NCBI GenBank assembly: GCA_944359725.1
Contig: CALVSY010000011.1
Coordinates: 1-46,093 of the forward strand
Reading direction: 5' to 3'
DNA: 46,093 nt
Source: an uncultured Bacilli bacterium
GTDB taxonomy: Bacteria > Bacillota_I > Bacilli_A > RF39 > UBA660
In this document: one piece after another, positions 24,026 to 32,022 of the stretch
How positions within the stretch are numbered: position 1 is the stretch's first letter
Layout: each line of letters starts with the position of its first letter
The notes under the pieces: model-generated
The model's database searches: none
The model's input: the letters and a program-made list of their open reading frames with translations, nothing else
Told to the model about the DNA's origin: nothing
Translations under genes and position numbers: made by a program

Positions 24026-25234
24026 TTATCTTAACTTACCCTTTAAACCTTTAGTACCCTTTAATCCACCGAAGTTTTGTAAGATATTAGACGTAAAAGA
24101 AGTTGTCTTTCTTAGTTTCTTTTTATATCTTTTAACCGCAATGTTAATCATGTCATCTAATAACTCATCATACTCTTTATTTAAAGGAGTCCATAAGTAA
24201 AATGCTAAACTTCCTGGTATTGTGTTAAGTTCATTAACATAATATTTTTTTGCTTTCTTATCATACAAATAATCTATTCTAACGCAACCTGATGCTCCTA
24301 ATGCTTTAAATGCCTTTTTAGAAGTTTCCATAATATCATTAGTTAGTTTTTCTGGAATCTCAGCTGGAATAACACGATCAGAAGAAAGCATACCTTTAGA
24401 TGCACCCATTTTACCTGCAATACCTTTTTTAGCACCTGATCCAATGTACTTATCATTAAATGATAATATCTCATCTTTTCCCATAACCTGCTCTATGCAA
24501 GATGCCTCACAATAAGCATTCGATCCTAAAACGCTGCAGTTTAATTCAACCATGTTTGGAATTAGTTCCTCAACCAAAATCTTATCATCATATTTAATAG
24601 CCTCTTCAATAGCATTTTTTAACTCTTCTTCTGTTTTAGCAACACCTATTCCAATACTACTTCCTTGTCTTGCAGGTTTAACTACCACTGGTAATCCAAT
24701 TTTCTTAATATCCTCAATGATCTTTGCATCATCTTGTTCATAATCATTATCATAAAACCAAGTATACTTAGGAACTGATATACCATTTTCTTTTAATATC
24801 TGCTTTTGAAATACTTTATCTTGTCCAACCGTACAACCATAAATGTCACTACCGGTATATGGAACACCAAATAAATCAAGCATTCCCTGAACGTTACCGT
24901 CCTCCATGTTATATCCATGAACACAAGGAATTACGATATCAACTTCTTTTACTATTTTCTTAAATAATCCGTTTTTACTTTGTAACACTAAAGCACCGTT
25001 TCTATTATAACAAACAACGTTCTTACAATAACGTTTTAAAAGTTCTGGCTCCCTATAAATTTCTATTTCTTTTAAAGGTTCACCCGTATACATTTCATTT
25101 TCTTTTGTTAGATACATTGGAATAACTTCATACTTATCAAGGTTTAAATGCTCCATTGCTTGTACGGCCGTTATAATACTTACCTCGTGTTCAGTTGTTT
25201 TTCCACCATATAAAACTCCAACCCTTATCTTCAT
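24026..25234 (-). CDS. ddl: D-alanine--D-alanine ligase
   Basis: ATP-grasp ligase making D-Ala-D-Ala for the cell-wall pentapeptide. An N-terminal VGVLYGGKTTEHEVSI block is followed by PCVHGYNMEDGNVQGMLDLF and YTGSD. The ATP-grasp core carries VVKPARQGSSIGIGVA and a C-terminal RIDYLYD...NELNTIPGSLAFYLW segment. At 402 residues it is longer than most Ddl (about 350). The extra is a basic C-terminal tail from about residue 370, ending GGLKGTKGLKGKLR, whose role is unclear. ATG at 25234 follows AGGAG. The gene lies 12 bp after the murF-like gene, so the two last steps of pentapeptide synthesis are coupled. Confidence 0.95.
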   Translation of the reverse strand: MKIRVGVLYGGKTTEHEVSIITAVQAMEHLNLDKYEVIPMYLTKENEMYTGEPLKEIEIYREPELLKRYCKNVVCYNRNGALVLQSKNGLFKKIVKEVDIVIPCVHGYNMEDGNVQGMLDLFGVPYTGSDIYGCTVGQDKVFQKQILKENGISVPKYTWFYDNDYEQDDAKIIEDIKKIGLPVVVKPARQGSSIGIGVAKTEEELKNAIEEAIKYDDKILVEELIPNMVELNCSVLGSNAYCEASCIEQVMGKDEILSFNDKYIGSGAKKGIAGKMGASKGMLSSDRVIPAEIPEKLTNDIMETSKKAFKALGASGCVRIDYLYDKKAKKYYVNELNTIPGSLAFYLWTPLNKEYDELLDDMINIAVKRYKKKLRKTTSFTSNILQNFGGLKGTKGLKGKLR

Positions 25235-25246
25235 CTTTATCAACTC

Positions 25247-26839
25247 CTATTCATTATAAATATCAGGTAAATCATTTTCAATTAAAACGTAAGATTCTTT
25301 ATTACCCGCTAAACTTCTAACTAAAGAAAACGCTTCTTTAGTACTTTTAACAACATAGATATCCTTATCATTATACTTAACTTCTTTTAATCCATCTAAA
25401 ATTGGCTTTGTTATTTTCTTACCAACCAAAATAACTTTATCAGAAGAATCCTTCATAAAGGTACCAAACGCTTTATTAAGCTCGTATGACTTATCCCCAA
25501 GTTCAACCATACCAGGAGTCATAACGATTCTAAGTCCTGGCATTTCTTTTAATACTTCTAATGCCATTTTAGAGCCAACCGGATTAGAATTATAAGAATC
25601 ATCTATATAAGTAATATTCCCCGCTTTTCTTAATTCTAAACGGTGTTCCACACTTCTAACTGATGATACCGCACGCTTCATCTGTTCAATCGTAAGACCA
25701 AATTCCTTTGATAAAGCAAGTGCTGCTAATATATTATAAATATTATTAAAGCCTAATAACTTAGTTGTAAATGGATACTTGTTTTTATCTCCTTTAAAGA
25801 TAACGTTAAAACTTGTACCCTTATTAGATGTTTTTATATCAACCGCGCGAACGTCTACATCCTTATTTTCAATACCAATCCAAATAATCTTACAATCATT
25901 TTTTAACTTGTAATTAACCTGCAGTTTATCATCACCATTTAATACACCAATACCATCATGAGGAAGGCTTTCAATAAGTTCAAACTTACCTTTTTGAATG
26001 TTTTCTTGAGAACCAAAAATCTCAATATGAGCCGTTCCAATCTTAGTTAAAATACCATACTTTGGTTTAACCAAATCACAAAGTTCTTTAATTTCACCTA
26101 CTTTATAGGCTCCCATTTCAGCGATTAATATATCATCAAACTTATCTAAATGATTATTAACCGTAATAATAAGACCATATGGCGTATTAAAGTTCTTAGG
26201 AGATGGTAAAGCATTATACTTAACGTTTAAAATATCACTTAAAATATTTTTACTACTTGTTTTACCATAACTACCGGTAATACCAATTACCTTTAAATTC
26301 TTCATATCGTTTAGCTTTTTAACCGCTTTATTTTTATATGATAAGTAAACCATTTTTTCTACCGGTTTATTAATTATAATAGATAGCATAATAACAAAAT
26401 TAATTAATAAATCATATAAGAATAAAAGTAAATATATAAAATTATAACTACCGGCAAAACTAATTAAAACGCAAAATACTATAAATAGTAAAACGTTAGT
26501 AAAAATAAGCCTTTTAACTCTTGCCGTTACCTTAAGTGATATTTTAACATCACTACTTTTATTTTCTTTTATCTTTAATATTAATATTATTAGACATACA
26601 ACAAAAAAATATATACCAGTAACAACCTTAGAATCTAATTTAAAAATAACCAAAATAAGATAAGTTATTAAAACAACCAAAGAACATTTAAAAGGAGTTT
26701 TTAAATCCTTCATATCTTTTAAAGTCCATTTTAAAAACCTTTTATCATCATTATATAAGTTCTGTTGTGCCATATGAAGGGCTTTTTTAAAATCGTATAT
26801 TAATAATATAATAAACGGTATTAAGCTTACATAAAACAT
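25247..26839 (-). CDS. murF: Membrane-fused MurF-like Mur ligase
   Basis: A 530-residue Mur ligase that probably joins D-Ala-D-Ala to UDP-MurNAc-tripeptide, given ddl next door. The N-terminal 160 residues are about five membrane helices (about 2-18, 51-66, 73-90, 111-130 and 134-157), where normal MurF has its UMP-binding domain. The catalytic parts are intact: P-loop GITGSYGKTSSK (186-197), then SPKNFNTPYGL, IAEMGAYKVGEI, GTAHIEIFGS and the C-terminal DDSYNSNPVGSK and MTPGMVELG. EMGA plus DSYNSNP are typical of MurF. ATG follows AAGGATGTG. Alternatives such as a lipid-linked Mur ligase acting on another substrate cannot be excluded. Confidence 0.85.
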   Translation of the reverse strand: MFYVSLIPFIILLIYDFKKALHMAQQNLYNDDKRFLKWTLKDMKDLKTPFKCSLVVLITYLILVIFKLDSKVVTGIYFFVVCLIILILKIKENKSSDVKISLKVTARVKRLIFTNVLLFIVFCVLISFAGSYNFIYLLLFLYDLLINFVIMLSIIINKPVEKMVYLSYKNKAVKKLNDMKNLKVIGITGSYGKTSSKNILSDILNVKYNALPSPKNFNTPYGLIITVNNHLDKFDDILIAEMGAYKVGEIKELCDLVKPKYGILTKIGTAHIEIFGSQENIQKGKFELIESLPHDGIGVLNGDDKLQVNYKLKNDCKIIWIGIENKDVDVRAVDIKTSNKGTSFNVIFKGDKNKYPFTTKLLGFNNIYNILAALALSKEFGLTIEQMKRAVSSVRSVEHRLELRKAGNITYIDDSYNSNPVGSKMALEVLKEMPGLRIVMTPGMVELGDKSYELNKAFGTFMKDSSDKVILVGKKITKPILDGLKEVKYNDKDIYVVKSTKEAFSLVRSLAGNKESYVLIENDLPDIYNE

Positions 26840-26852
26840 TTATAACACATCC

Positions 26853-27575
26853 TTACTTTATAAAATTTCTTATTATACTTATCGTTTGACTAAGTCTTTC
26901 TAAATAAGCGAAATGAGTGCATCCCTCATATAGTATAAGACCACAATCAGGTATTAATCTTTCATATTCTTTCGTGTCTTCTTCTGGCACTTCACTATCT
27001 AAATCACCATATATTAAAATCGTTGGAGCCTTTATTTTTTTAGCATCCGAGCTCAAATCCTCGTTAACGGTTTCAACCAAAACCTTTTTCATTACAGGAC
27101 TTGCCGCTTTATAATCACGAGATCCGATATGATTTTTAGCCCAAGACTCTAAGTTTTTAATTCCAGGTATCGTTTTCATAAATTTTAAAACCTTAGTTTT
27201 AAGACCTTTTTTATCATGACCTCTTAACGCCGGTGAAAGTAAAATTAGTTTTTTAACATCATTTCTAGAAGCAAACTTAACTGATACGCGTCCTCCAAAA
27301 GAATGACCTATTAATATTGGATTTTTAACATCTAAATTATTAAGCAATTTTTCTATTACTTTAGTGTAACCATCAACGCCCATAACATCTTTTGGCTCTT
27401 CACTACCACCGAACCCAGGAAAATCGACAACGATAATCCGGTAATCCTTTTTAAAAGGTTCGCCTAACATTTGCATCATAGAAATGTTTTGTCCCCAACC
27501 ATGAAGAAGTACTATAGCATCACCCGTTTTATTTCCAAAATCCAAATAATTAATGTTTAATCCATCTATTTTCAA
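26853..27575 (-). CDS. Alpha/beta hydrolase
   Basis: A soluble alpha/beta-hydrolase fold protein, about 240 residues. LLHGWGQ supplies the oxyanion region, LIGHSFGGR holds the nucleophile Ser (GxSxG), the acid is probably in IYGDLDSEVP, and the catalytic His is in CTHFAYLE near the end. The substrate is unknown; relatives are esterases or haloperoxidase-like hydrolases. The best ribosome site, AGGTGAT, points to a TTG start at 27575; a GTG three codons upstream is the alternative. The gene heads the hydrolase-murF-ddl operon behind an extended -10 promoter. Confidence 0.85.
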   Translation of the reverse strand: MKIDGLNINYLDFGNKTGDAIVLLHGWGQNISMMQMLGEPFKKDYRIIVVDFPGFGGSEEPKDVMGVDGYTKVIEKLLNNLDVKNPILIGHSFGGRVSVKFASRNDVKKLILLSPALRGHDKKGLKTKVLKFMKTIPGIKNLESWAKNHIGSRDYKAASPVMKKVLVETVNEDLSSDAKKIKAPTILIYGDLDSEVPEEDTKEYERLIPDCGLILYEGCTHFAYLERLSQTISIIRNFIK

Positions 27576-27617
27576 GTTAATCACCTATTTCTATTATGGC
27601 TTAAATCTTCTTTACAT

Positions 27618-27626
27618 ATTATACCA
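27618..27626 (-). promoter_or_regulatory. Promoter of the hydrolase-murF-ddl operon
   Basis: Minus strand TGG-TATAAT (27626-27618), an extended -10 element, about 40 bp before the first gene. No good -35 is seen, which fits extended -10 use. Confidence 0.6.
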
Positions 27627-27639
27627 TTTTTTATTACAA

Positions 27640-27669
27640 AATAAAACAAAATAAGTACATTTACTTATT
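27640..27669 (-). terminator. Terminator after 27730-28251
   Basis: Minus strand AATAAGTA/TACTTATT, 8-bp stem with 4-nt loop, followed by TTGTTTTATTTT. Confidence 0.6.
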
Positions 27670-27729
27670 CCGGTTTACTTTTTGTATACTTTTACTTAAC
27701 TTATTATTTTCGTTAATATAAAATAAAGT

Positions 27730-28251
27730 TTATTTATTATTTTTATTCTTTAAATATTTATTATATTTTCTTTTACTAAGCATCGATTCTTTAACTTCAT
27801 CCGTTATATCATAAACTTCATCATCTTTATAAACATAAAGAGTTATAACATCATCATTTACACTTTTTATGAAACAATCATCTAAATACAACCAAGAAAT
27901 AAAACTATTTTTATCCATGTCATAATTACTAAACGATAACTCGGTCTTTTTTAAATATTCCTCATCAATGTTAATATTCTTATCTTTTAATTTATCAAAT
28001 AACTCAAGTAACTTCTTTTTACTATTTTCTTTTTTTATTTTATCTGATATTAATAAAATAGCTTCTTTACCAACAAGACCAAAAGAAATACCACTAATTA
28101 TCTTAGCCAATTTATTATCCCATAAATTAGTATCATAAATAGCATATGAAACGCCTAAATTTGCAATTAAATAACTTAATAATCTTTTTAAATCACCATG
28201 TTTTTCATAATCCATATAATTTTTCATATGTTTTTCTATTATACCTGACAC
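27730..28251 (-). CDS. Hypothetical protein with hydrophobic segment, 173 aa
   Basis: Unknown family. The N-terminal third contains LLSYLIANLGVSYAIYD and ISGISFGLVGKEAILLI, both moderately hydrophobic and possibly two membrane helices. A charged helical stretch (KKENSKKKLLELFDKLKDK) follows, then an acidic domain. The general plan, two hydrophobic helices then a cytoplasmic domain, matches its upstream neighbour. The start is probably GTG at 28251 because GGGGTGAT sits 6 nt before it; the in-frame ATG at 28269 has no ribosome site. It is last of a two-gene operon. Confidence 0.55.
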   Translation of the reverse strand: MSGIIEKHMKNYMDYEKHGDLKRLLSYLIANLGVSYAIYDTNLWDNKLAKIISGISFGLVGKEAILLISDKIKKENSKKKLLELFDKLKDKNINIDEEYLKKTELSFSNYDMDKNSFISWLYLDDCFIKSVNDDVITLYVYKDDEVYDITDEVKESMLSKRKYNKYLKNKNNK

Positions 28252-28274
28252 AAATATCACCCCAAACATTACGA

Positions 28275-28769
28275 TTATTTATTAAGTGCTTTTTTTATTA
28301 TCTTAGTTATATCTTCACTCATACCATCAGTATTTAAACATTCTTCAACATCATCGTTTATTAAAGAATAATACTTTTCTTCATTATCTTTAATACACTC
28401 ATATAAATAATACTTATTATTATACTTATCTTTATATTCTATTAACCCATCATCAAACAAAGTACAATTAAACATTGCATTAATATCTAAATCATACCCT
28501 AATAACATAAGTTCTTTTGATACGTTTTGTAAGTTTTCAATACTTTTTAAATAACCTCTAACATAAGTATTAAAAAGCAATTTATAATACGTTGCAGCTA
28601 AAGTGCAAATAATACCTATTGGTATAGAAAACCTTAATGTTTTTTCATTTCCAACAAACGCCTGTGCTATTATAAGACAACTTAAAAAATATAACAATTT
28701 ATTTTTCCTATCTTCTTTTTGACTCATATAATATACGTATAATAAATTATCAGAAAGGCTATTATTCAT
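28275..28769 (-). CDS. Hypothetical two-helix membrane protein, 164 aa
   Basis: Unknown family. Two membrane helices (about 26-42, LLYFLSCLIIAQAFVG, and about 48-67, FSIPIGIICTLAATYYKLLF) form a short hairpin, followed by a roughly 100-residue domain rich in Tyr, Asn and acidic residues (NKYYLYECIKDNEEKYYSLIN). Both termini should be cytoplasmic. ATG follows GAAGGTATATA. It is separated from 27730-28251 by 23 bp with the same orientation, and preceded by a TTGCTT/TAATAT promoter. It may be a diverged relative of its neighbour, given the shared plan. Confidence 0.6.
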   Translation of the reverse strand: MNNSLSDNLLYVYYMSQKEDRKNKLLYFLSCLIIAQAFVGNEKTLRFSIPIGIICTLAATYYKLLFNTYVRGYLKSIENLQNVSKELMLLGYDLDINAMFNCTLFDDGLIEYKDKYNNKYYLYECIKDNEEKYYSLINDDVEECLNTDGMSEDITKIIKKALNK

Positions 28770-28796
28770 TATATACCTTCTTTCTTTTTAAAAAAT

Positions 28797-28825
28797 ATAT
28801 TATCATTTTTTAACATAATAAGCAA
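28797..28825 (-). promoter_or_regulatory. Promoter of the two small membrane-protein genes
   Basis: Minus strand TTGCTT (28825-28820), 17-nt spacer, TAATAT (28802-28797), 28 bp before the start codon. Confidence 0.55.
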
Positions 28826-28952
28826 CAATTCATTTTGATATTGGTAACAATAATATAACGTTTTTTTTCGACTCTTTATCCCAAATAGTTCTAATTGCTT
28901 CATTACTTAATATTTTATTAACTAATTGTTTGTAAAAATATTTTTTTCATCT

Positions 28953-28980
28953 TAAAAAAGAATAGTATTAAAACTATCCT
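28953..28980 (-). terminator. Intrinsic terminator after leuS
   Basis: Minus strand GGATAGT/ACTATTC (one G-U pair), 6-nt loop, then TTTTTT, overlapping the leuS stop. Confidence 0.75.
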
Positions 28981-31382
28981 TTCACAACAATATTTACTAT
29001 CTTGTTTTTAATAACTATTACTTTTACTATTTCTTTACCATCAGTATGTCTTTTAACATTTTCACAAGCTAAAGCTTTATTTTTAATTTCATCTTCAGAA
29101 TCATTTACGTTAATAGTAATAGTTCCTCTTAACTTACCATTTACTTGAACCGCTATGTCAAACTCTGTTTGAACTAGTTTAGCCTCGTCATAAATAGGCC
29201 AAGAACTTTCACATATAGGTTTAAATCCTAAGTTTTCATTTAACTCTTCTGTTACGTGAGGAGCAACCGGATTTAATAAAGTAAGTAATAGCCTATAATC
29301 TTCTTTTGTAATAGATTCTTTATCATCATACGCGTTAGTTAAAATCATAAGTGATGAAATATAAGTATTGTAACTCATTCTTTCTAAATCAGTATCTACC
29401 GCTTTAATAGTCCTGTTTTGAAGAACTTCTAAATCACTAGAGAATGCTTCTTTTTCATTTATCTTATCTTTTAATCTTACTACCTTGTCAATAAACCTTT
29501 TACATCCTTTTAATGAATCAGTTGACCAAGGAGCATCTTGCTGGTAATCACCCATAAACATTTCATAAACTCTTAAGGTATCTGCACCATACTCGTTTAT
29601 TATGTCATCAGGATTAATAACGTTACCCTTACTCTTACTCATTTTTTGATTATCAGAACCTAATACCATTCCGTGTGATACACGCGTCCAAATCATTTCC
29701 TTATTTGGAACAAGTCCTATGTTATATAAGAATTGTACCCAGAACCTTGCATAAAGTAAGTGTCTTGCGGTATGTTCCATACCACCGTTATACCAGTCAA
29801 CTCTTCTCCAGTATTTCATCGCGTCCATTGATGCAAATGCTTTATCATTATGTGGATCCATGAATCTTAAGAAATACCATGAAGAACCAGCCCAGTTTGG
29901 CATGGTATCAGTTTCACGTTTTGCAGGGCCTCCGCACTTTGGACAAGTAGTGTTTACCCAATCAGTAATTTTTGCAAGTGGCGATTCACCATTATCAGTA
30001 GGTTCATACTCTGCAACATCTGGAAGTAAAAGTGGTAGATCCTCTTCTTTCATAGGTTGCCATCCACACTTTTCACAGTAAATCATAGGAATAGGCTCTC
30101 CCCAGAAACGTTGACGAGAGAAAATCCAGTCTTGAAGTCTATAATTTACCTTTTCTCTTCCAATACCATTTTCATTTAAATATTCAAGCATTCTTTTAAT
30201 AGAATCCTTTTTATTTGTATAACCATTTAAAAACTCCGAATTAATCATCTTACCATCACCGGTATAAGCTTCTTTAGAAATGTCTCCACCTTCTATTACC
30301 GGAATGATATCAACGTTATATTTTTTAGCGAATTCATAATCCCTTTGATCATGAGCAGGAACAGCCATTATTGCACCAGTTCCATATCCCATCATTACAT
30401 AATCAGAGATAAATACCGCTACTTCCTTACCATTGGCAGGATTTTTAACAGTTATTCCGTTTAACTTAACACCCGTTTTATCTTTATTTACCTCAGTTCT
30501 TTCAAAGGCACTTTTTGATTTTGCATACTCTTGATATTTTCTTACCTCATCCATGTTCGTAATTAAATTAGAAAGTTTTTCAATTAATGGATGTTCTGGT
30601 GCTAGTACCATAAAGGTAACACCAAATAAAGTATCACATCTTGTTGTATAAACAGTAAATTTATCACCAGTTTCACTAACGGTAAAATCAATTTCTGCCC
30701 CCTTTGATTTTCCAATCCAATTTATCTGACCTAGTTTTACTCTTTCAGCAAAATTAGTATCATCAAGACCAGTAAGTAAGTCCTCAGCATAATCACTCAT
30801 CTTAAGCATCCATTGTGATTTTTCCTTTTGAACTACTTTCGTTCCACATCTTTCGCATACACCACCGGCTGCGTCCTCATTTGATAAAACACTTTTACAA
30901 TTTGGACACCAGTTAACATCCTTTTTAGCTTTATAAGCCATACCGTGTTTATAAAATTGTAAGAACTGCCACTGGGTCCACTTATAATAATCTGGATCAG
31001 TAGTTGCAAATTCTCTATCCCAATCAAATGAAAAACCAAGTGACATCATTTGTCCTTTAAAGGTTTTTATGTTTTCCTTAACGGCATCTTTTGGATGAAT
31101 GTGATTTTTTATTGCATATTGTTCAGCTGGTGCACCAAAAGCATCCCATCCCATTGGATATAAAACATTTAAACCTTCCATTCTTTTTTTACGAGCCAAA
31201 ACATCTTGAGCCGTATAACTTCTTACGTGCCCAACATGTAACCCACTTCCAGACGGATAAGGAAACTCAACTAGTATATAGTAAGGCTTTTTAGATTTAT
31301 CATTAGTTTCTGCTTTAAACGTTTTATGATCAAGCCAGTATTTTTGCCATTTTTTTTCTATTTCTTTAAAATTATATTCCAT
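28974..31382 (-). CDS. leuS: Leucyl-tRNA synthetase
   Basis: Class I synthetase charging tRNA-Leu, 802 residues, the usual bacterial length. The HIGH motif appears as PYPSGSGLHVGHVRSY (about 41-56). A zinc-like Cys cluster (CPNCKSVLSNEDAAGGVCERC) lies near 155-175, the CP1 editing domain follows with TRCDTLFGVTFMVLAPEHP and GTGAIMAVPAHDQRD, the second zinc site is CEKCGW...CPKCGG, and KMSKSKGN is near 575. The C-terminal domain ends with VNGKLRG. ATG follows GAAGGAGAG. It is the second gene of an operon controlled by a leucine-specific T-box (31753-31976); the first gene is a small membrane protein ending 2 bp upstream. Confidence 0.98.
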   Translation of the reverse strand: MEYNFKEIEKKWQKYWLDHKTFKAETNDKSKKPYYILVEFPYPSGSGLHVGHVRSYTAQDVLARKKRMEGLNVLYPMGWDAFGAPAEQYAIKNHIHPKDAVKENIKTFKGQMMSLGFSFDWDREFATTDPDYYKWTQWQFLQFYKHGMAYKAKKDVNWCPNCKSVLSNEDAAGGVCERCGTKVVQKEKSQWMLKMSDYAEDLLTGLDDTNFAERVKLGQINWIGKSKGAEIDFTVSETGDKFTVYTTRCDTLFGVTFMVLAPEHPLIEKLSNLITNMDEVRKYQEYAKSKSAFERTEVNKDKTGVKLNGITVKNPANGKEVAVFISDYVMMGYGTGAIMAVPAHDQRDYEFAKKYNVDIIPVIEGGDISKEAYTGDGKMINSEFLNGYTNKKDSIKRMLEYLNENGIGREKVNYRLQDWIFSRQRFWGEPIPMIYCEKCGWQPMKEEDLPLLLPDVAEYEPTDNGESPLAKITDWVNTTCPKCGGPAKRETDTMPNWAGSSWYFLRFMDPHNDKAFASMDAMKYWRRVDWYNGGMEHTARHLLYARFWVQFLYNIGLVPNKEMIWTRVSHGMVLGSDNQKMSKSKGNVINPDDIINEYGADTLRVYEMFMGDYQQDAPWSTDSLKGCKRFIDKVVRLKDKINEKEAFSSDLEVLQNRTIKAVDTDLERMSYNTYISSLMILTNAYDDKESITKEDYRLLLTLLNPVAPHVTEELNENLGFKPICESSWPIYDEAKLVQTEFDIAVQVNGKLRGTITINVNDSEDEIKNKALACENVKRHTDGKEIVKVIVIKNKIVNIVVKG

Positions 31383-31384
31383 AA

Positions 31385-31738
31385 TTATTCACTCTCCTTC
31401 TTATAAAAAGTTGCAACCAAATGATAGATTCCTGCAAAAACAGGAAAAATTAAAATAAATGCAACTAATAATCTTACGTATATGTTATCAATGAACCTTG
31501 TTACGGTAAAAACTATCGCAATGATAAATGAATCACAGAGCATGAGCGTTTTACAAACTCTTTTATATCCTAATTTTACAACATCTATATTATATTTAAA
31601 AACTAAGTATTTTACGTTTACGGGCATCTTTTTTCTATCAAACTTTTTAATCTTTCGGTAAGATAAAAAATAATAACCTAAATAAACTATTAAGAAAACT
31701 AAAATAAACTCTAATAATATCTTTGCAACTTCTACCAT
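31385..31738 (-). CDS. Small membrane protein, 117 aa, co-transcribed with leuS
   Basis: Unknown protein with three membrane helices: about 8-27 (LLEFILVFLIVYLGYYFLSY), 68-83 and 86-108 (LLVAFILIFPVFAGIYHLV). A conserved-looking basic cytoplasmic loop lies between (KKFDRKKMPVNVKYLVFKYN). The PVNVKYLVFKY pattern recalls a family of small Bacillota membrane proteins often next to leuS, but I cannot name it. ATG is preceded by a strong AGGAGG placed right after the T-box terminator, so this gene is the first to be switched on by leucine limitation. It ends 2 bp before the leuS start. Confidence 0.7.
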   Translation of the reverse strand: MVEVAKILLEFILVFLIVYLGYYFLSYRKIKKFDRKKMPVNVKYLVFKYNIDVVKLGYKRVCKTLMLCDSFIIAIVFTVTRFIDNIYVRLLVAFILIFPVFAGIYHLVATFYKKESE

Positions 31739-31752
31739 AATTCCTCCTATTT

Positions 31753-31976
31753 AAAAAGCCATCTCACCCATAAGGACGAAATAGCTCGCGGTACCACCTT
31801 AATTCATACGTATAACGCATGCACTTTAAAACCTGTAACGAGGTAAACCGTATTATATTACTTAAAGTTCACATAATAACTCCGAAGCTAGTTCAATTAA
31901 CATCTTTTATTTACTTACACCAAACGTAAACTCTCTTTAAAAAGATAATTAACCTAATACTCTTCATCAACGTTTT
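31753..31976 (-). promoter_or_regulatory. T-box riboswitch, leucine specific (specifier CUA)
   Basis: Minus strand leader: TTGATGAAGAG near the start of stem I, AGAGAG, GGTGTAAG, then the specifier loop TTGAA-CTA-GCTTCGGAG with specifier CUA at 31891-31889 (Leu). The T-box AAGGTGGTACCGCG lies at 31800-31787. The terminator stem pairs AGCTATTTCGTCC with GGGTGAGATGGCT, followed by TTTTT. It controls the 117-aa membrane protein and leuS. The specifier register is the same as in the serine T-box at 12671-12890, which supports both assignments. Confidence 0.96.
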
Positions 31977-31985
31977 GATACTAAT

Positions 31986-32014
31986 AGTATAATATTTTAC
32001 AAAGTAAAATGCAA
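31986..32014 (-). promoter_or_regulatory. Promoter of the leucine T-box operon
   Basis: Minus strand TTGCAT (32014-32009), 17-nt spacer, TATACT (31991-31986), about 10 bp before the leader. Confidence 0.75.
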
Positions 32015-32022
32015 GTATTAAA

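Noticed and set aside
28800..28950. Short minus-strand frame beginning MKQLELFGIKS in the gap upstream of the small membrane genes
   Set aside because: 24 codons only, no ribosome site, and it lies upstream of a promoter.
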